A stretch of 64,000 bases of DNA from Paenibacillus dauci (GTDB taxonomy: Bacteria > Bacillota > Bacilli > Paenibacillales > Paenibacillaceae): contig NZ_KQ040803.1 of NCBI RefSeq assembly GCF_000971985.1, forward strand, positions 548 to 64,547. The letters are read 5' to 3'. Shown in pieces: positions 27,281 through 36,273 of this stretch. Below the pieces are notes generated by a model. The model was given only the letters and a program-made list of their open reading frames with translations, was not told the DNA's origin and searched no databases. The stretch's first letter is position 1. Each line of letters starts with the position of its first letter. Position numbers and translations under genes: made by a program.

Positions 27281-28213
27281 ATGTTCAAAAAAACGCATCT
27301 TATTATAGTTATTGGTATTATGATGTCATTGCTGGCAGGCTGCGGACAACCGGCAGCTGCACCATCTGGTACGGCCGTCCAAAAAACAGCAAATGGTACT
27401 ATCACACACGATGTCAACGCACGGGTCGCTTCCATGTCGATTCATATTACCAATAATCTGCTTGCTCTGGGTATCAAGCCTGTCGGCTCTGTAGTCGGCG
27501 GTGATGTCAAAGACTTTCTGCCGCATGTAGCCGATCAGCTGCAGGGTACAACCAAGCTGGGGCCGGTCGCTGATCCGGATATGGAAGCACTGCTTTCTCT
27601 GCAGCCAGACGTGATTTATATCGATAAAGAATACTCTGGCAAAGATCTGGCCAAGTTCGAAGCTATTGCTCCAACAATCGTAATCGATATGGACCAGGGA
27701 ACCTGGCAGGACCAACTCAAACAGATCGCCACCCATACAGGACGTACCCAGCAGGCAGATGAATTTATCAAAACCTATGATGCCAAAGCTGCCAAAGTAA
27801 GCGAGATGATCCACGCCAAACTGGGCGCCGATGCCAAAGTCATGGCGATTCGTGCAACAGCCAAGGAGCTGCGCGTGATGAGTACTGGCAGACCTCTCGG
27901 TCCGATCATGTATAATGATCTGAAACTTCAGCCTGCTGATGGTGTAGCTGATATTGCAGCTACGGAGCCATTCGCTGTGATCTCCAAAGAAGTACTGCCG
28001 GATTACCATGCTGATGCGATCTTCGTCATTATCAGTAAAGGCAGTGAAGCGCAAGCGACATTCGACGCACTGGAATCCAATCCGGTCTGGCAGAATCTCA
28101 AAGCGGTAAAAGAAAAGCATGTCTATATGCTGGATGGACAAAAGTGGCTGGATTACTCTTCCCTCGGTCACAGTATGGCACTGGATGATGCCGAACAGTT
28201 ATTTTCCAAATAA
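27281..28213 (+). CDS. Siderophore-binding lipoprotein (FeuA/YfiY-like solute-binding protein)
   Basis: 310 aa. Lipoprotein signal peptide with lipobox LLAGC (cysteine near residue 21). Periplasmic-binding-protein class III fold (long linker helix, GIKPVGSVV, LQPDVIYIDKE, then HVYMLDGQKWLDYSSLGHSM). ATG 27281 is chosen because TGGAGG lies about 12 bases upstream; the longer frame would bury the signal peptide. Captures a ferric siderophore outside the cell for the two permeases. An FhuC/YusV-type ATPase must come from elsewhere. Confidence 0.92.
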   Translation: MFKKTHLIIVIGIMMSLLAGCGQPAAAPSGTAVQKTANGTITHDVNARVASMSIHITNNLLALGIKPVGSVVGGDVKDFLPHVADQLQGTTKLGPVADPDMEALLSLQPDVIYIDKEYSGKDLAKFEAIAPTIVIDMDQGTWQDQLKQIATHTGRTQQADEFIKTYDAKAAKVSEMIHAKLGADAKVMAIRATAKELRVMSTGRPLGPIMYNDLKLQPADGVADIAATEPFAVISKEVLPDYHADAIFVIISKGSEAQATFDALESNPVWQNLKAVKEKHVYMLDGQKWLDYSSLGHSMALDDAEQLFSK

Positions 28214-28251
28214 AAGCTTGTTTCTCCCAAACTTATTTTGATAATTGGAAA

Positions 28252-28332
28252 GATTGAAGATTGAAGATTGAAGATTGAAGATTGAAGATTGAAGATTGAA
28301 GATTGAAGATTGAAGATTGAAGATTGAAGATT
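28252..28332. repeat. Tandem array: eleven copies of GATTGAA plus a partial unit
   Basis: Eleven perfect 7-bp units (28252-28328) followed by GATT. Lies 39 bp after the stop of the binding-protein gene and 46 bp before the structured palindrome at 28378. Confidence 0.97.
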
Positions 28333-28377
28333 AGAAGCCAGTGTAAACTTGCAAATGATATCAACTATACGGAATGC

Positions 28378-28488
28378 CAGAAAGGAAATAAGAGAACTGG
28401 ACGACCTTTAAGCCTGGAGATCCTCTTTTCCAATTAAAGATTCAGGATCTCCAGGCTTAACCGGAGGACAGTCTCTTATTCCTTTCTG
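28378..28488 (+). repeat. Structured palindromic element, copy A (111 bp)
   Basis: Outer stem 28378-28394 (CAGAAAGGA, bulged A, ATAAGAGA) pairs with TCTCTTATTCCTTTCTG. Internal loop: GGACGACC on the 5' side (28399-28406) and ACCGGAGGAC on the 3' side (28460-28469). The inner stem is 17 perfect base pairs (28408-28424 with 28444-28460), closed by a 19-nt loop. Same architecture as the elements at 43221 and 48950. The strand given is the one that reads GACGAC first; the transcribed strand is unknown. Confidence 0.85.
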
Positions 28489-28509
28489 AAGTGGATGAAT
28501 CTAATCACC

Positions 28510-28585
28510 AAAAAGCCCCTGCAATTTTCCTATCACCGAGAGGATATCCATCCTGACTGGTATACGGAAAAGCAGGGGCTTTATT
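28510..28585. terminator. Extended bidirectional terminator-like hairpin
   Basis: AAAAAGCCCCTGC pairs with GCAGGGGCTTTATT. The loop folds further (TTTTCC/GGAAAA, then TAT-CC/GG-ATA). Lies between convergent genes (binding protein + and YdjM-like -). Confidence 0.8.
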
Positions 28586-28633
28586 CATTTCATCGTACGT
28601 ATTGGATTCACTTCATTCACTAAATGCAGTTCC

Positions 28634-29629
28634 TTAGCTCATATGCAGACTGAGTCGGTCGTTCATTTTGTCGGGGCTCAGCCAGCCTACATAGGAATCA
28701 ATCGCCTGGTAATTCTCATCCATCACAACAACTGCTACAAACGGATACTGACGACGATGACGATAACGTACATCCGCCCAGCGTACAATATAACCGTTCG
28801 ATGTTTCTTCTACCTCGGAGACCGTGTAGGAAGAAAAGTACAGGAGTGCGCGTATATCGCGATGACTGCGTGAAGCTTCGATCGCCGGATGACTCATGGA
28901 CTGAATCGAATCGATCCAGATCAGCTTGTCCGGGCTATACCAACCGATCCGGTAGCTGCCATCTTTTTTGGCATGAACCACATGCCAGCGGCGCAGGGAA
29001 ATCGTAGGGATGAGTATATAGTGACCATCTGGCTCCGGAGAGCGTCCGTCCTCGATATCCATCTGCTCGACTTTGCGGGTCAGGTACCAGTGAGTCAGCG
29101 TACGCCATACATAGTACAGCGCGATAACGACATACAGGGTTACAAATAATGGAGCAGGCGCTACCAATCCCGTAATCCACAAAATTAAGGCTGCGATATG
29201 AGTACCGAAAATAAATGGATCAAAAATATTAATAATATTCCATGAAATCCATGTCTCGCTAAACGGACGCACCGCCTGGGTCCCATACGTATTAAACAAG
29301 TCGGTAAACACATGCAGTACGACGGCTACAGCTGTCCATAGCAAAATATGCCAGAAGCCTTCCTGGTGCAGCAACAGCGACGTAAATCCGCTGATCAGTG
29401 CAATCCACAGTGCCATAAACGGCAGGGAGTGGGTGATACCTCTATGATTGCGCACATAGGTCGCATTATCTTTTAGTCGTAAAATGGTGTCGGAGTCCGG
29501 CGCCTGTGAACCTACAATTGTAGCGACCATAACGGCAATAGCAAGCCGCGGATCGGAAGCAACAACAGGATCAACATAGGCAAGTCCGGCAAGTCCAAAA
29601 CCCATGGCAAAATGGGTAGCAGTATCCAT
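28634..29629 (-). CDS. YdjM-like membrane-bound metal-dependent hydrolase (DUF457)
   Basis: 331 aa. The N-terminal domain has the DUF457 signature MDTATHFAMGFGLAGLAYVD, the metal-binding GSQAPDSD near residue 40, and NHRGITHSLPF, followed by several membrane helices and the VLHVFTDLFNTYGTQAVRPF motif. The C-terminal 130 residues are soluble and less conserved. Start at 29629 with AAGGAGAG 9 bases upstream. Related proteins are annotated as membrane-bound hydrolases of unknown substrate (YfhP in B. subtilis regulates). Confidence 0.85.
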   Translation of the reverse strand: MDTATHFAMGFGLAGLAYVDPVVASDPRLAIAVMVATIVGSQAPDSDTILRLKDNATYVRNHRGITHSLPFMALWIALISGFTSLLLHQEGFWHILLWTAVAVVLHVFTDLFNTYGTQAVRPFSETWISWNIINIFDPFIFGTHIAALILWITGLVAPAPLFVTLYVVIALYYVWRTLTHWYLTRKVEQMDIEDGRSPEPDGHYILIPTISLRRWHVVHAKKDGSYRIGWYSPDKLIWIDSIQSMSHPAIEASRSHRDIRALLYFSSYTVSEVEETSNGYIVRWADVRYRHRRQYPFVAVVVMDENYQAIDSYVGWLSPDKMNDRLSLHMS

Positions 29630-30056
29630 TCGGTATTCTCTCCTTATGACTTTCAGGATGTCCGTATTCATGAGGAATAGGAGGTCTGACGCGACAGTAA
29701 AAGCAGGAGTACTGCAGTATTCTGTCTCTATATTATATATCTGTTCCAGTTAGTGTGTAGTTTACCATAAACGGAAGACGAAAATATTAAAGCACGATGA
29801 ATTCAGCACCTTGTCAATAAATTGTCATAATAATGACCGATCCTACCACTGAATTCCAAAGACTTTTGTATACAGGTATGATAAAGTTTATAGAGCAATT
29901 ATTTTGGGTGATTTATTTTATTCACTTTTTGTGAAAATCTGTAAAAATGCATAACGCATTTGCAGATGATATACAGAGAGTGAATATTTTTGTGATTATG
30001 CTTCTTGTTTACTCATCGGCTGTTATTAGCTGAATATTAAGGAGGAACTTATAAAC
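29630..30056. other. Divergent intergenic region, AT-rich
   Basis: 427 bp between the divergently transcribed YdjM-like gene and ctaB. It is AT-rich from about 29750 and has no ORF. It must contain both promoters; several TTTTTGTGAAAA-like stretches near 29935 are only partial matches to Rex or ResD half-sites. Confidence 0.4.
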
Positions 30057-30992
30057 GTGGATAAACATTTGGGTTATCAAACTCCCCCGGATTCCACAAC
30101 GTTCGTAAGCCCGTCTCCGCAAGACCAGGCCGTGACCTGGAGAGATTTTGTCGCTTTAACCAAGCCCGGGATTCTGAGATCGAATCTGGTGGCTACGTTT
30201 GGCGGCTTTTGGCTTGCTTCCGGCTGGAATGTTCATTTTATACATCTGATCTGGACATTGCTCGGCACCATGCTCGTTATGGCTTCTTCGTGTGTATTTA
30301 ACAATTATTTTGACCGTGATCTGGATACCAAGATGGCACGGACACAGGATCGTGTACTGGCTACACGCCGCCTGTCACCGAATGTAGTTCTCTGGTATGC
30401 TATAGGACTCGGTGTACTCGGTCTGGGTGTACTCGCCATATTCTCCGGCTTGCTGGCGGCAGCGCTTGGGGTACTCGGCATGTTCGTATATGTGGTTATT
30501 TATACGCTCTGGCTGAAGCGCTCGTCTACATGGAGTACTTCCATCGGTGGAATCTCCGGTGCGATGCCACCTGTAATCGGCTATGTAGCAGTAACCAATC
30601 ATATTGATCTGGCTGCCTGGCTGTTGTTCGCGATGTTGTTCCTGTGGCAACCACCGCATTTCTGGGCACTTGGTATTCGTCGTGTGGAAGAATATCGTGC
30701 TGCAGGCTTTCCGCTGCTTCCCGTTGTCAAAGGAATTACGCGGACCAAGTATCAGATGCTGCCGTACATTGCGCTGCTGATTCCTATTCCGATTCTGATG
30801 TATGTGTACAACTATACCGGAGTCATTTACATGATTGTATCGCTGGTATTATCAGTCGTATGGCTGTTCATGGCAGTAGCAGGCTTCCGCAAACCGGATA
30901 CGGATAAATGGGCGAAAACAGCTTTTATTTTCTCCATTAACTATCTCACATTAAGCTTTATCCTGATGATTATTGATACTGTTCATAAATAA
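30057..30992 (+). CDS. ctaB: Protoheme IX farnesyltransferase (heme O synthase)
   Basis: 311 aa, UbiA-type prenyltransferase with about nine helices. Converts heme B to heme O. First Asp-rich motif NNYFDRDLDTKMARTQDR carries the N-x-x-D-x-x-x-D pattern; the conserved loop DLAAWLLFAMLFLWQPPHFW is also present. GTG start with AAGGAGG 10 bases upstream. In B. subtilis ctaA and ctaB are neighbours; here ctaA is at 47.6 kb. Confidence 0.95.
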   Translation: MDKHLGYQTPPDSTTFVSPSPQDQAVTWRDFVALTKPGILRSNLVATFGGFWLASGWNVHFIHLIWTLLGTMLVMASSCVFNNYFDRDLDTKMARTQDRVLATRRLSPNVVLWYAIGLGVLGLGVLAIFSGLLAAALGVLGMFVYVVIYTLWLKRSSTWSTSIGGISGAMPPVIGYVAVTNHIDLAAWLLFAMLFLWQPPHFWALGIRRVEEYRAAGFPLLPVVKGITRTKYQMLPYIALLIPIPILMYVYNYTGVIYMIVSLVLSVVWLFMAVAGFRKPDTDKWAKTAFIFSINYLTLSFILMIIDTVHK

Positions 30993-31066
30993 AAGCCATA
31001 ATAGAGTACAAATTGAAGTTTTACAGCTCCCATTTCCCGGGTAATACCGGATACTTTATTATTGTA

Positions 31067-31101
31067 GCCGCAGAGTGTTCTTCATCTCTGCGGCATTTTT
31101 A
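31067..31101. terminator. Terminator between ctaB and the convergent Toprim gene
   Basis: GCCGCAGAG pairs with CTCTGCGGC, followed by ATTTTTA. Confidence 0.88.
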
Positions 31102-31117
31102 ATAGGCAAAAATCGAT

Positions 31118-31462
31118 TTATGACCACGAAGGCCCGGGATCGATAATGTACTCGTCCAGTCCTGCTTTTTCCAGCTGGGCAACCACGTATTCGTCCGGTG
31201 TGCCTTCTACACCTGCATAGCCGCGCCGGGTATACATATGGGTGGCATCCGGAAAAGTATCGCTCAAAACAGCACGTATTTTGCGACCGGATGGATCGTT
31301 GTCCATAAACAGATACACTTCGTTCTGGCCAACCTGCTTGCGCAGCTTCTCCAGCTTTTGCGAATTCAGTGTGCCAAAGGTGCATAAAATCTCTACTTCG
31401 GGTTGAAGCAGTCTTCGCAGCTTGCTACGGTCATTTTTGCCTTCTACAATAATATGAATCAA
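31118..31462 (-). CDS. Toprim-domain protein (YusF-like)
   Basis: 114 aa from TTG 31462. The whole protein is a Toprim fold: glutamate motif IHIIVEGKNDRSKLRRLL and acidic motif FMDNDPSGRKIRAVL. Small stand-alone Toprim proteins are related to RNase M5 and DnaG primase; a nuclease or RNA-processing role is likely but unproven. GAGGTGATGACC precedes: ATG at 31468 would touch the ribosome site, so TTG at 31462 with 6-base spacing is preferred. No partner gene is adjacent. Confidence 0.82.
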   Translation of the reverse strand: MIHIIVEGKNDRSKLRRLLQPEVEILCTFGTLNSQKLEKLRKQVGQNEVYLFMDNDPSGRKIRAVLSDTFPDATHMYTRRGYAGVEGTPDEYVVAQLEKAGLDEYIIDPGPSWS

Positions 31463-31677
31463 GGTCATCACCTCTATAAATAATGGTATCGGATAGCGAG
31501 GTTCCGATGCAAAAACAGGAGTGCGGGAAACTGCTGACACCCTGTATATACTTCGGTTATAATGATTCTAGCTTGCCGACCCAATTGGCAGCCTATGATA
31601 AATCTCTGAATTGTAATGAATACACCAATTGTGCTGAATTTGACTCAGCAGATGCAAAATGCAGGAGGGGAAACAAG

Positions 31678-32133
31678 ATGGATTGGCAGGTATGGAGCGA
31701 ATTTTTCAGGCAGAACTGGCTGATCATTCTGGTAGCCCTGATTATATTGTTTATGGTTATTAATCTGGTCAAAACGGTGATCAAATGGCTGATCGTTATT
31801 ATCATTGTCGTTGCCGTGTGCATATATAGCGGAATTTCTATCGATCAGATCCGTGATACCGTCTCCGGCGTAACCGGTCAGACCGTAGCCGCTCTACAGG
31901 AGCAGGCGATGGATGTGATGAAAGATGAGGCGAAGAGTGCCCGCTTTATCCAGAACGGTGATGGCACCTATACCATCAAGACCGACACGATTGAATTGAA
32001 AGGCACGCCGGGAGCAGGCAAAGTCGGAGTAACTTTCCGTGGTGTTCCTCTGGGAGAATGGGAGATTAACAGTACCATTCGTTCAATGATTGACCAGGCC
32101 AAGAAAAATACAGCTGCAGGAGCTTCCTCCTGA
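31678..32133 (+). CDS. Membrane-anchored protein of unknown function, 151 aa
   Basis: Two adjacent hydrophobic segments at about residues 14-32 and 35-55 (LIILVALIILFMVINLVKTV, KWLIVIIIVVAVCIYSGISI). A soluble region follows (DQIRDTVSGVTGQTV and a beta-hairpin-like NGDGTYTIKTDTIELKG). GCAGGAGGGG lies 7 bases before the ATG. The transglutaminase gene follows 33 bases later, so the two probably work together at the membrane. Family not recognised. Confidence 0.75.
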   Translation: MDWQVWSEFFRQNWLIILVALIILFMVINLVKTVIKWLIVIIIVVAVCIYSGISIDQIRDTVSGVTGQTVAALQEQAMDVMKDEAKSARFIQNGDGTYTIKTDTIELKGTPGAGKVGVTFRGVPLGEWEINSTIRSMIDQAKKNTAAGASS

Positions 32134-32166
32134 TGAACAGTCTGATCAAATGGGAGGAACGCATGT

Positions 32167-33321
32167 ATGGATCTGAGCAGTATCCAAGCATTATTCGATA
32201 GCAGTCTGGTCTCCTGTCTGTTCTATGGCATCGTGCTGATATCCGTACTGCAGGGAATCCGTCATGGTGTGGTCCGTTCAGCCGGTATGCTGTTCTCATG
32301 GGCAAGTCGTACGCTGCTGACAATCATTGCGATTATTCTGGCTGCTCCGTTTGCCCTATGGGTGTCTCCACATGTACAGACTTGGGCAAAGCAGGTATCT
32401 TCGTCCGTACCGCAGGGAGAATTACAATGGTGGTGGGAAATGTACTATTCGGCGGTCTATCTGATCTCGGAGTTCTCGCTGCTGCGCTTTGTAGTGCTAT
32501 TTATGCTGAGCTATGTGGTAGCGAGTATTTCCTTTTCATTGCTTGCTGTACTGCTGCTGCCGGAGAGGTGGCGGCAGGGAGGTCTGCCTATGGAAGAACG
32601 TCGTTCTTCGTGGTTCAGCCGTGTACTGGGCGGTGGCATTGGACTCGTGAATGGACTACTGCGCTGCGGGATTGTTATTCTGGTTCTGTTTATCGCGATC
32701 AGCCTCTATCCCAATACGAAAATGTCCTCTTATGTAGAAGCTTCCTCGCTCTATAGTCATACGGTTACAGCTGTCGTACAGCCGCTTACAGGTTCCTTTG
32801 TCAAGAATACCCTACCTGTATTCACGAGTGCCGTGGAGCAGGAGCTGACCGGTATTTTCCAGCGTAAATACGATGTAGTCGATCGCAGTATTCCTGCGGA
32901 TATCGAGGAAGCGGCGGCATCCGTCGTATCGGGTGCAAGCGGAACAGAAGACAAGGCGCAGCGCTTATACGAATGGGTTGGTTCACGGGTTAGTTATGAC
33001 TATGGCAAAGTTACAGATTATGAGCAGCGCGGCGTATGGCATGAACAGACACCGGAAGATACTTTTGCTACCCGAATGGGCGTCTGTATCGATTATGCCC
33101 GTCTGTATGCGGTAATGGCTCGTTCGCAAGGAATCGAAGTGCGGGTTGTTACCGGGCTCGGTTATAACGGTCAGGGAGGCTACGGACCGCATGCCTGGAA
33201 CCAGGTGTATCTGCCGGATCAGCAACAGTGGGTACCGCTTGATCCGACATGGGCATCTGCAGGCAACTGGTTTAACCCGCCCAAATTTGCAGAGACCCAT
33301 ATTGAACAAAGCGTATTATAA
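32167..33321 (+). CDS. Membrane protein with C-terminal transglutaminase-like domain
   Basis: 384 aa. Residues 1-190 contain about four membrane helices in a CvpA-like arrangement. Residues 255-384 form a transglutaminase/protease fold with a full triad: Cys307 in TRMGVCIDYARLYAVMARSQ, His342 in YGPHAWNQVYLP and Asp359 in PLDPTWASA. The catalytic domain could face the wall; whether it cross-links or cleaves is unknown. GGGAGGAA precedes the ATG. Second gene of a likely two-gene operon with the 151-aa membrane protein. Confidence 0.88.
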   Translation: MDLSSIQALFDSSLVSCLFYGIVLISVLQGIRHGVVRSAGMLFSWASRTLLTIIAIILAAPFALWVSPHVQTWAKQVSSSVPQGELQWWWEMYYSAVYLISEFSLLRFVVLFMLSYVVASISFSLLAVLLLPERWRQGGLPMEERRSSWFSRVLGGGIGLVNGLLRCGIVILVLFIAISLYPNTKMSSYVEASSLYSHTVTAVVQPLTGSFVKNTLPVFTSAVEQELTGIFQRKYDVVDRSIPADIEEAAASVVSGASGTEDKAQRLYEWVGSRVSYDYGKVTDYEQRGVWHEQTPEDTFATRMGVCIDYARLYAVMARSQGIEVRVVTGLGYNGQGGYGPHAWNQVYLPDQQQWVPLDPTWASAGNWFNPPKFAETHIEQSVL

Positions 33322-33590
33322 GGTGCACTGGCAGGCTCCGAATCCAGTAATTCGACAGCTAAACGCGAAATTTCTCAATCGCCTGTCGGCTATGCTAATA
33401 TATAGAGTACATGTTGAGTCGTAGAGTCCCAAACCGCACAATACAGTACCATTCGTAAGAAGGTATCTGTGAATAGCGGCATCTATACCAAGGTAATCAG
33501 ATACATTTGAACGATCAGGCATTACAAGACCGTGCCTTATAAACAGGTGCTGTCTTGTGATGTCGTGAAAAGAAGGAGAAAGATCAAGAA

Positions 33591-35588
33591 ATGAAGAAAT
33601 CGGGTATTGATGAGTCGTCCAAGCGCGAACTTCGAAATCAACGTCAGTTCTCTATCCGTCTGAACGTTTTCTTTTTTGCGACATTTATTGTATTTACTGT
33701 CCTGATTGTAAGGCTGGCGATTCTCCAATTCGTCGAAGGACCCACACTAAGGGAAAAAGAAGCAAGCATCTCGACCAAGAGTACGCCAATTCCACCGATT
33801 CGCGGGAATATTATGGATGCCTCGGGTAAAGCTCGAATCGCGTATTCCACGTCCTCGCAATCGCTCTATTTTACATTGACCAAAAATTACAAATTGGAAA
33901 AGAACAAGCCGGAACTATATAAAATTGTCGGCAAGCTCAAAAAAGTATTTAATGAATATGGCGATCCCAAGGAAAAAATGACTGCCGAGCAGATCATCAA
34001 AGCGATGGATATTGAATCCAAGGTACAATTTGGATACACGCCAAGACGAATCAAAAAGAATCTGACCAATGAAGAAATCGCCCATTTCCTGGAACACAAG
34101 GATGAGTTCAAGGGAATCGAGATTGTCGAGGAAAGTGTACGTCACTATGATACCGATCAAGTAGCAACACAGACAGTCGGTTACCTGCGCCAGTTCAGTG
34201 GCGTCAGCGCGACGATGGATCATTACATTAACAAAGCCAGAGTAACAGATGCAGATGAGAAATATCTGTCTACCGAGTATGTAGGTGTAGATGGTATTGA
34301 GTATGCATACCAGGATGATCTGCGCGGTAAAAATGGTCTGAAAACAACGCCTGTCAATTCACTTAATATTGCCACAGGTCGAACTGAATTGACTGCCCCG
34401 CAAAAGGGAAATAACGTCTGGATGACGATCGATAAAAATGTACAGCTGGCTACCCAAAAAGCGATTACCGATCAGCTGTCTTATCTGCATTCCTATCGAA
34501 GCGGCAGTTCGTATGCACCTAACGCCCAGACAGGCTATGCCGTAGCAATGGAAGTAAGTACGGGTAAAGTTGTGGCCATGGCTAGTATGCCAGACTACGA
34601 TACCAACGTCTGGGAAAACATGACAGACGAAACGTACAAAGAAATCCAGCCTCATGTTGCCAACGGTACGATCAAAGAAGTATATCGTGAAGGTCATGCT
34701 TCCTCCATGGTATTGATGGGATCGGTTATCAAGCCCCTTACCGTACTGATTGGGCTTAAAGAAGGATTGATCTCACCGGGATCTGTATATCAGGATAGAG
34801 GGTATGCAGAGTTTGGTAAGGAAGGTCATGAGACCAGAGTACGTAACTCTAGCGGACATGTTTATGGACCTTTGACGCCAGCGAGAGCCATTGAGCATTC
34901 GTCTAATGCATTTATGATCGATGAAGTGGGACTTCCACTATATCGGAAATATCAGGCTAATTCCGTTAATGTATGGGATAAGTATATGAAAGAATTCGGT
35001 CTAGGTATATCTACAAAAAGTGGATTGCCTGGCGAAAGTACAGGTTCAGGCGAATACCTGAATTTGGAAGCTGCTGGTAGTGCGCAGGCAGCGATGGCTT
35101 TTGCTTCCTTTGGTCAGCAAGGGAAGTATACAACGTTACAGCTGGCTCAGTATGTAACCACACTCGCGAATGAAGGCAAGCGTTTAAAACCGCAGTTAGT
35201 CAGCAAAATTACTGACTCTGAAGGTAATGTAATTAAGACAATCAAGCCGGAAGTCGTAAATACTATTGAATTCCCGCAATCTTATTGGGATAGCATTAAA
35301 TCAGGAATGAAAAGTAAGGTATCTGGTTTCGATGGATTTCCTTATGACTATGCTCGCAAAACAGGTACATCAGAGCAATCTATTTATGGACATACTGTAG
35401 ATAATGGGGTATTTATTGCCTTTGCACCGAGAGAGAATCCAAAGCTGGCAGTGGCTGTAGTTATTCCAGAAGGTGGTTTTGGAGCACAGAGTGCAGCACC
35501 AGTAGCTCGTAAAATCTTTGATGCGTACGACCAAGAATACGGTCTGGATGGTGTGCCCAAAAAGAATAAATTGAATATCAATAAATAG
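33591..35588 (+). CDS. Class B penicillin-binding protein (PBP2-like), copy 1
   Basis: 665 aa. One N-terminal membrane helix (LNVFFFATFIVFTVLIVRLA), a dimerisation domain from about 60 to 270, and a transpeptidase domain with SxxK (Ser378 in GSVIKPL), SxN (EHSSNAFMIDE) and KTG (ARKTGTSEQ). Cross-links septal or sidewall peptidoglycan; no glycosyltransferase or PASTA domain. GAAGGAG precedes the ATG. It is more AT-rich in its second half than most housekeeping genes here. Close paralogue of the gene at 36929, with two secreted-protein genes between. Confidence 0.93.
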   Translation: MKKSGIDESSKRELRNQRQFSIRLNVFFFATFIVFTVLIVRLAILQFVEGPTLREKEASISTKSTPIPPIRGNIMDASGKARIAYSTSSQSLYFTLTKNYKLEKNKPELYKIVGKLKKVFNEYGDPKEKMTAEQIIKAMDIESKVQFGYTPRRIKKNLTNEEIAHFLEHKDEFKGIEIVEESVRHYDTDQVATQTVGYLRQFSGVSATMDHYINKARVTDADEKYLSTEYVGVDGIEYAYQDDLRGKNGLKTTPVNSLNIATGRTELTAPQKGNNVWMTIDKNVQLATQKAITDQLSYLHSYRSGSSYAPNAQTGYAVAMEVSTGKVVAMASMPDYDTNVWENMTDETYKEIQPHVANGTIKEVYREGHASSMVLMGSVIKPLTVLIGLKEGLISPGSVYQDRGYAEFGKEGHETRVRNSSGHVYGPLTPARAIEHSSNAFMIDEVGLPLYRKYQANSVNVWDKYMKEFGLGISTKSGLPGESTGSGEYLNLEAAGSAQAAMAFASFGQQGKYTTLQLAQYVTTLANEGKRLKPQLVSKITDSEGNVIKTIKPEVVNTIEFPQSYWDSIKSGMKSKVSGFDGFPYDYARKTGTSEQSIYGHTVDNGVFIAFAPRENPKLAVAVVIPEGGFGAQSAAPVARKIFDAYDQEYGLDGVPKKNKLNINK

Positions 35589-35618
35589 GTTTATTCTCAA
35601 AGTTTAATAATTTTTATC

Positions 35619-35660
35619 TTAAAAATAAAACCAAGCTTGGTAGCTTGGTTTTATTTTTAA
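35619..35660 (+). terminator. Rho-independent terminator after PBP copy 1
   Basis: AAAATAAAACCAAGC pairs with GCTTGGTTTTATTTT with a 6-base loop. Confidence 0.93.
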
Positions 35661-35671
35661 TTTTAGAATAT

Positions 35672-35700
35672 TTGACTATATGTATATATTGTACTATAAT
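35672..35700 (+). promoter_or_regulatory. Sigma-A promoter of the secreted-protein cassette
   Basis: -35 TTGACT (35672-35677), 17-base spacer, -10 TATAAT (35695-35700), 52 bp before the first secreted-protein ATG. It follows the PBP terminator directly, so the cassette has its own transcription start. Confidence 0.8.
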
Positions 35701-35751
35701 AAACGTTGTTCTTTTTGAAGATAAAGGATAAAAAAACAATTAAAGGAGAAT

Positions 35752-36144
35752 TTGATTATGAAAAAGGTTTGGATTTCTGCATTGGCAATTGCTATAACTG
35801 TAGGAGTGGCTGCTTCTTCTGTGGATGCTGCCTCTGCATCTGTAACTTCAAGAAAATCTGAGAATGCTGCAAAAGAAACTAGAGTTATTGGCGAGGGAAG
35901 ATATATTAAATTTACATGTACATACGCAGGCACAGCATCAAATGTGGCAAGCAACGGTTATTGTGAGTTAACTAAAATTTCAAACGCTTCAACTAGGACA
36001 TTAAATGTTGGAGGTCCTGGAACACACTCACCTGGAACTGAATCTGTAGATTATTACATGGACAAAGGAGCGCAGTATATCCTCAAAGCTGATGTTGAAA
36101 TTACAGCGCCATCCAATACTTCTGTCACTGCCTCAATTCGATAA
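35752..36144 (+). CDS. Secreted protein of unknown family, copy 1 (130 aa)
   Basis: Sec signal peptide (MKKVWISALAIAITVGVAAS) with likely cleavage after SSVDA. The mature part of about 105 aa has two cysteines (KFTCTYAGT and NGYCELTK), probably a disulfide, in a beta-rich Ser/Thr-rich domain ending in repeated strands (YILKADVEITAPSNTSVTAS). AAAGGAG precedes the ATG. It has its own promoter and is much more AT-rich than the flanking PBP genes. Homologous to the next gene; family not recognised. Confidence 0.85.
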   Translation: MIMKKVWISALAIAITVGVAASSVDAASASVTSRKSENAAKETRVIGEGRYIKFTCTYAGTASNVASNGYCELTKISNASTRTLNVGGPGTHSPGTESVDYYMDKGAQYILKADVEITAPSNTSVTASIR

Positions 36145-36273
36145 GATTGATAAGAATATCAGTATAATACCTCACTTTATTAAAAGTTAGAAATCACCAT
36201 AGGAATGTCAGTTGAAATTAGAGTGTTTTAATGTCGATTGCGTAATTAAGGATATTCTTGGAGGTATATTATT

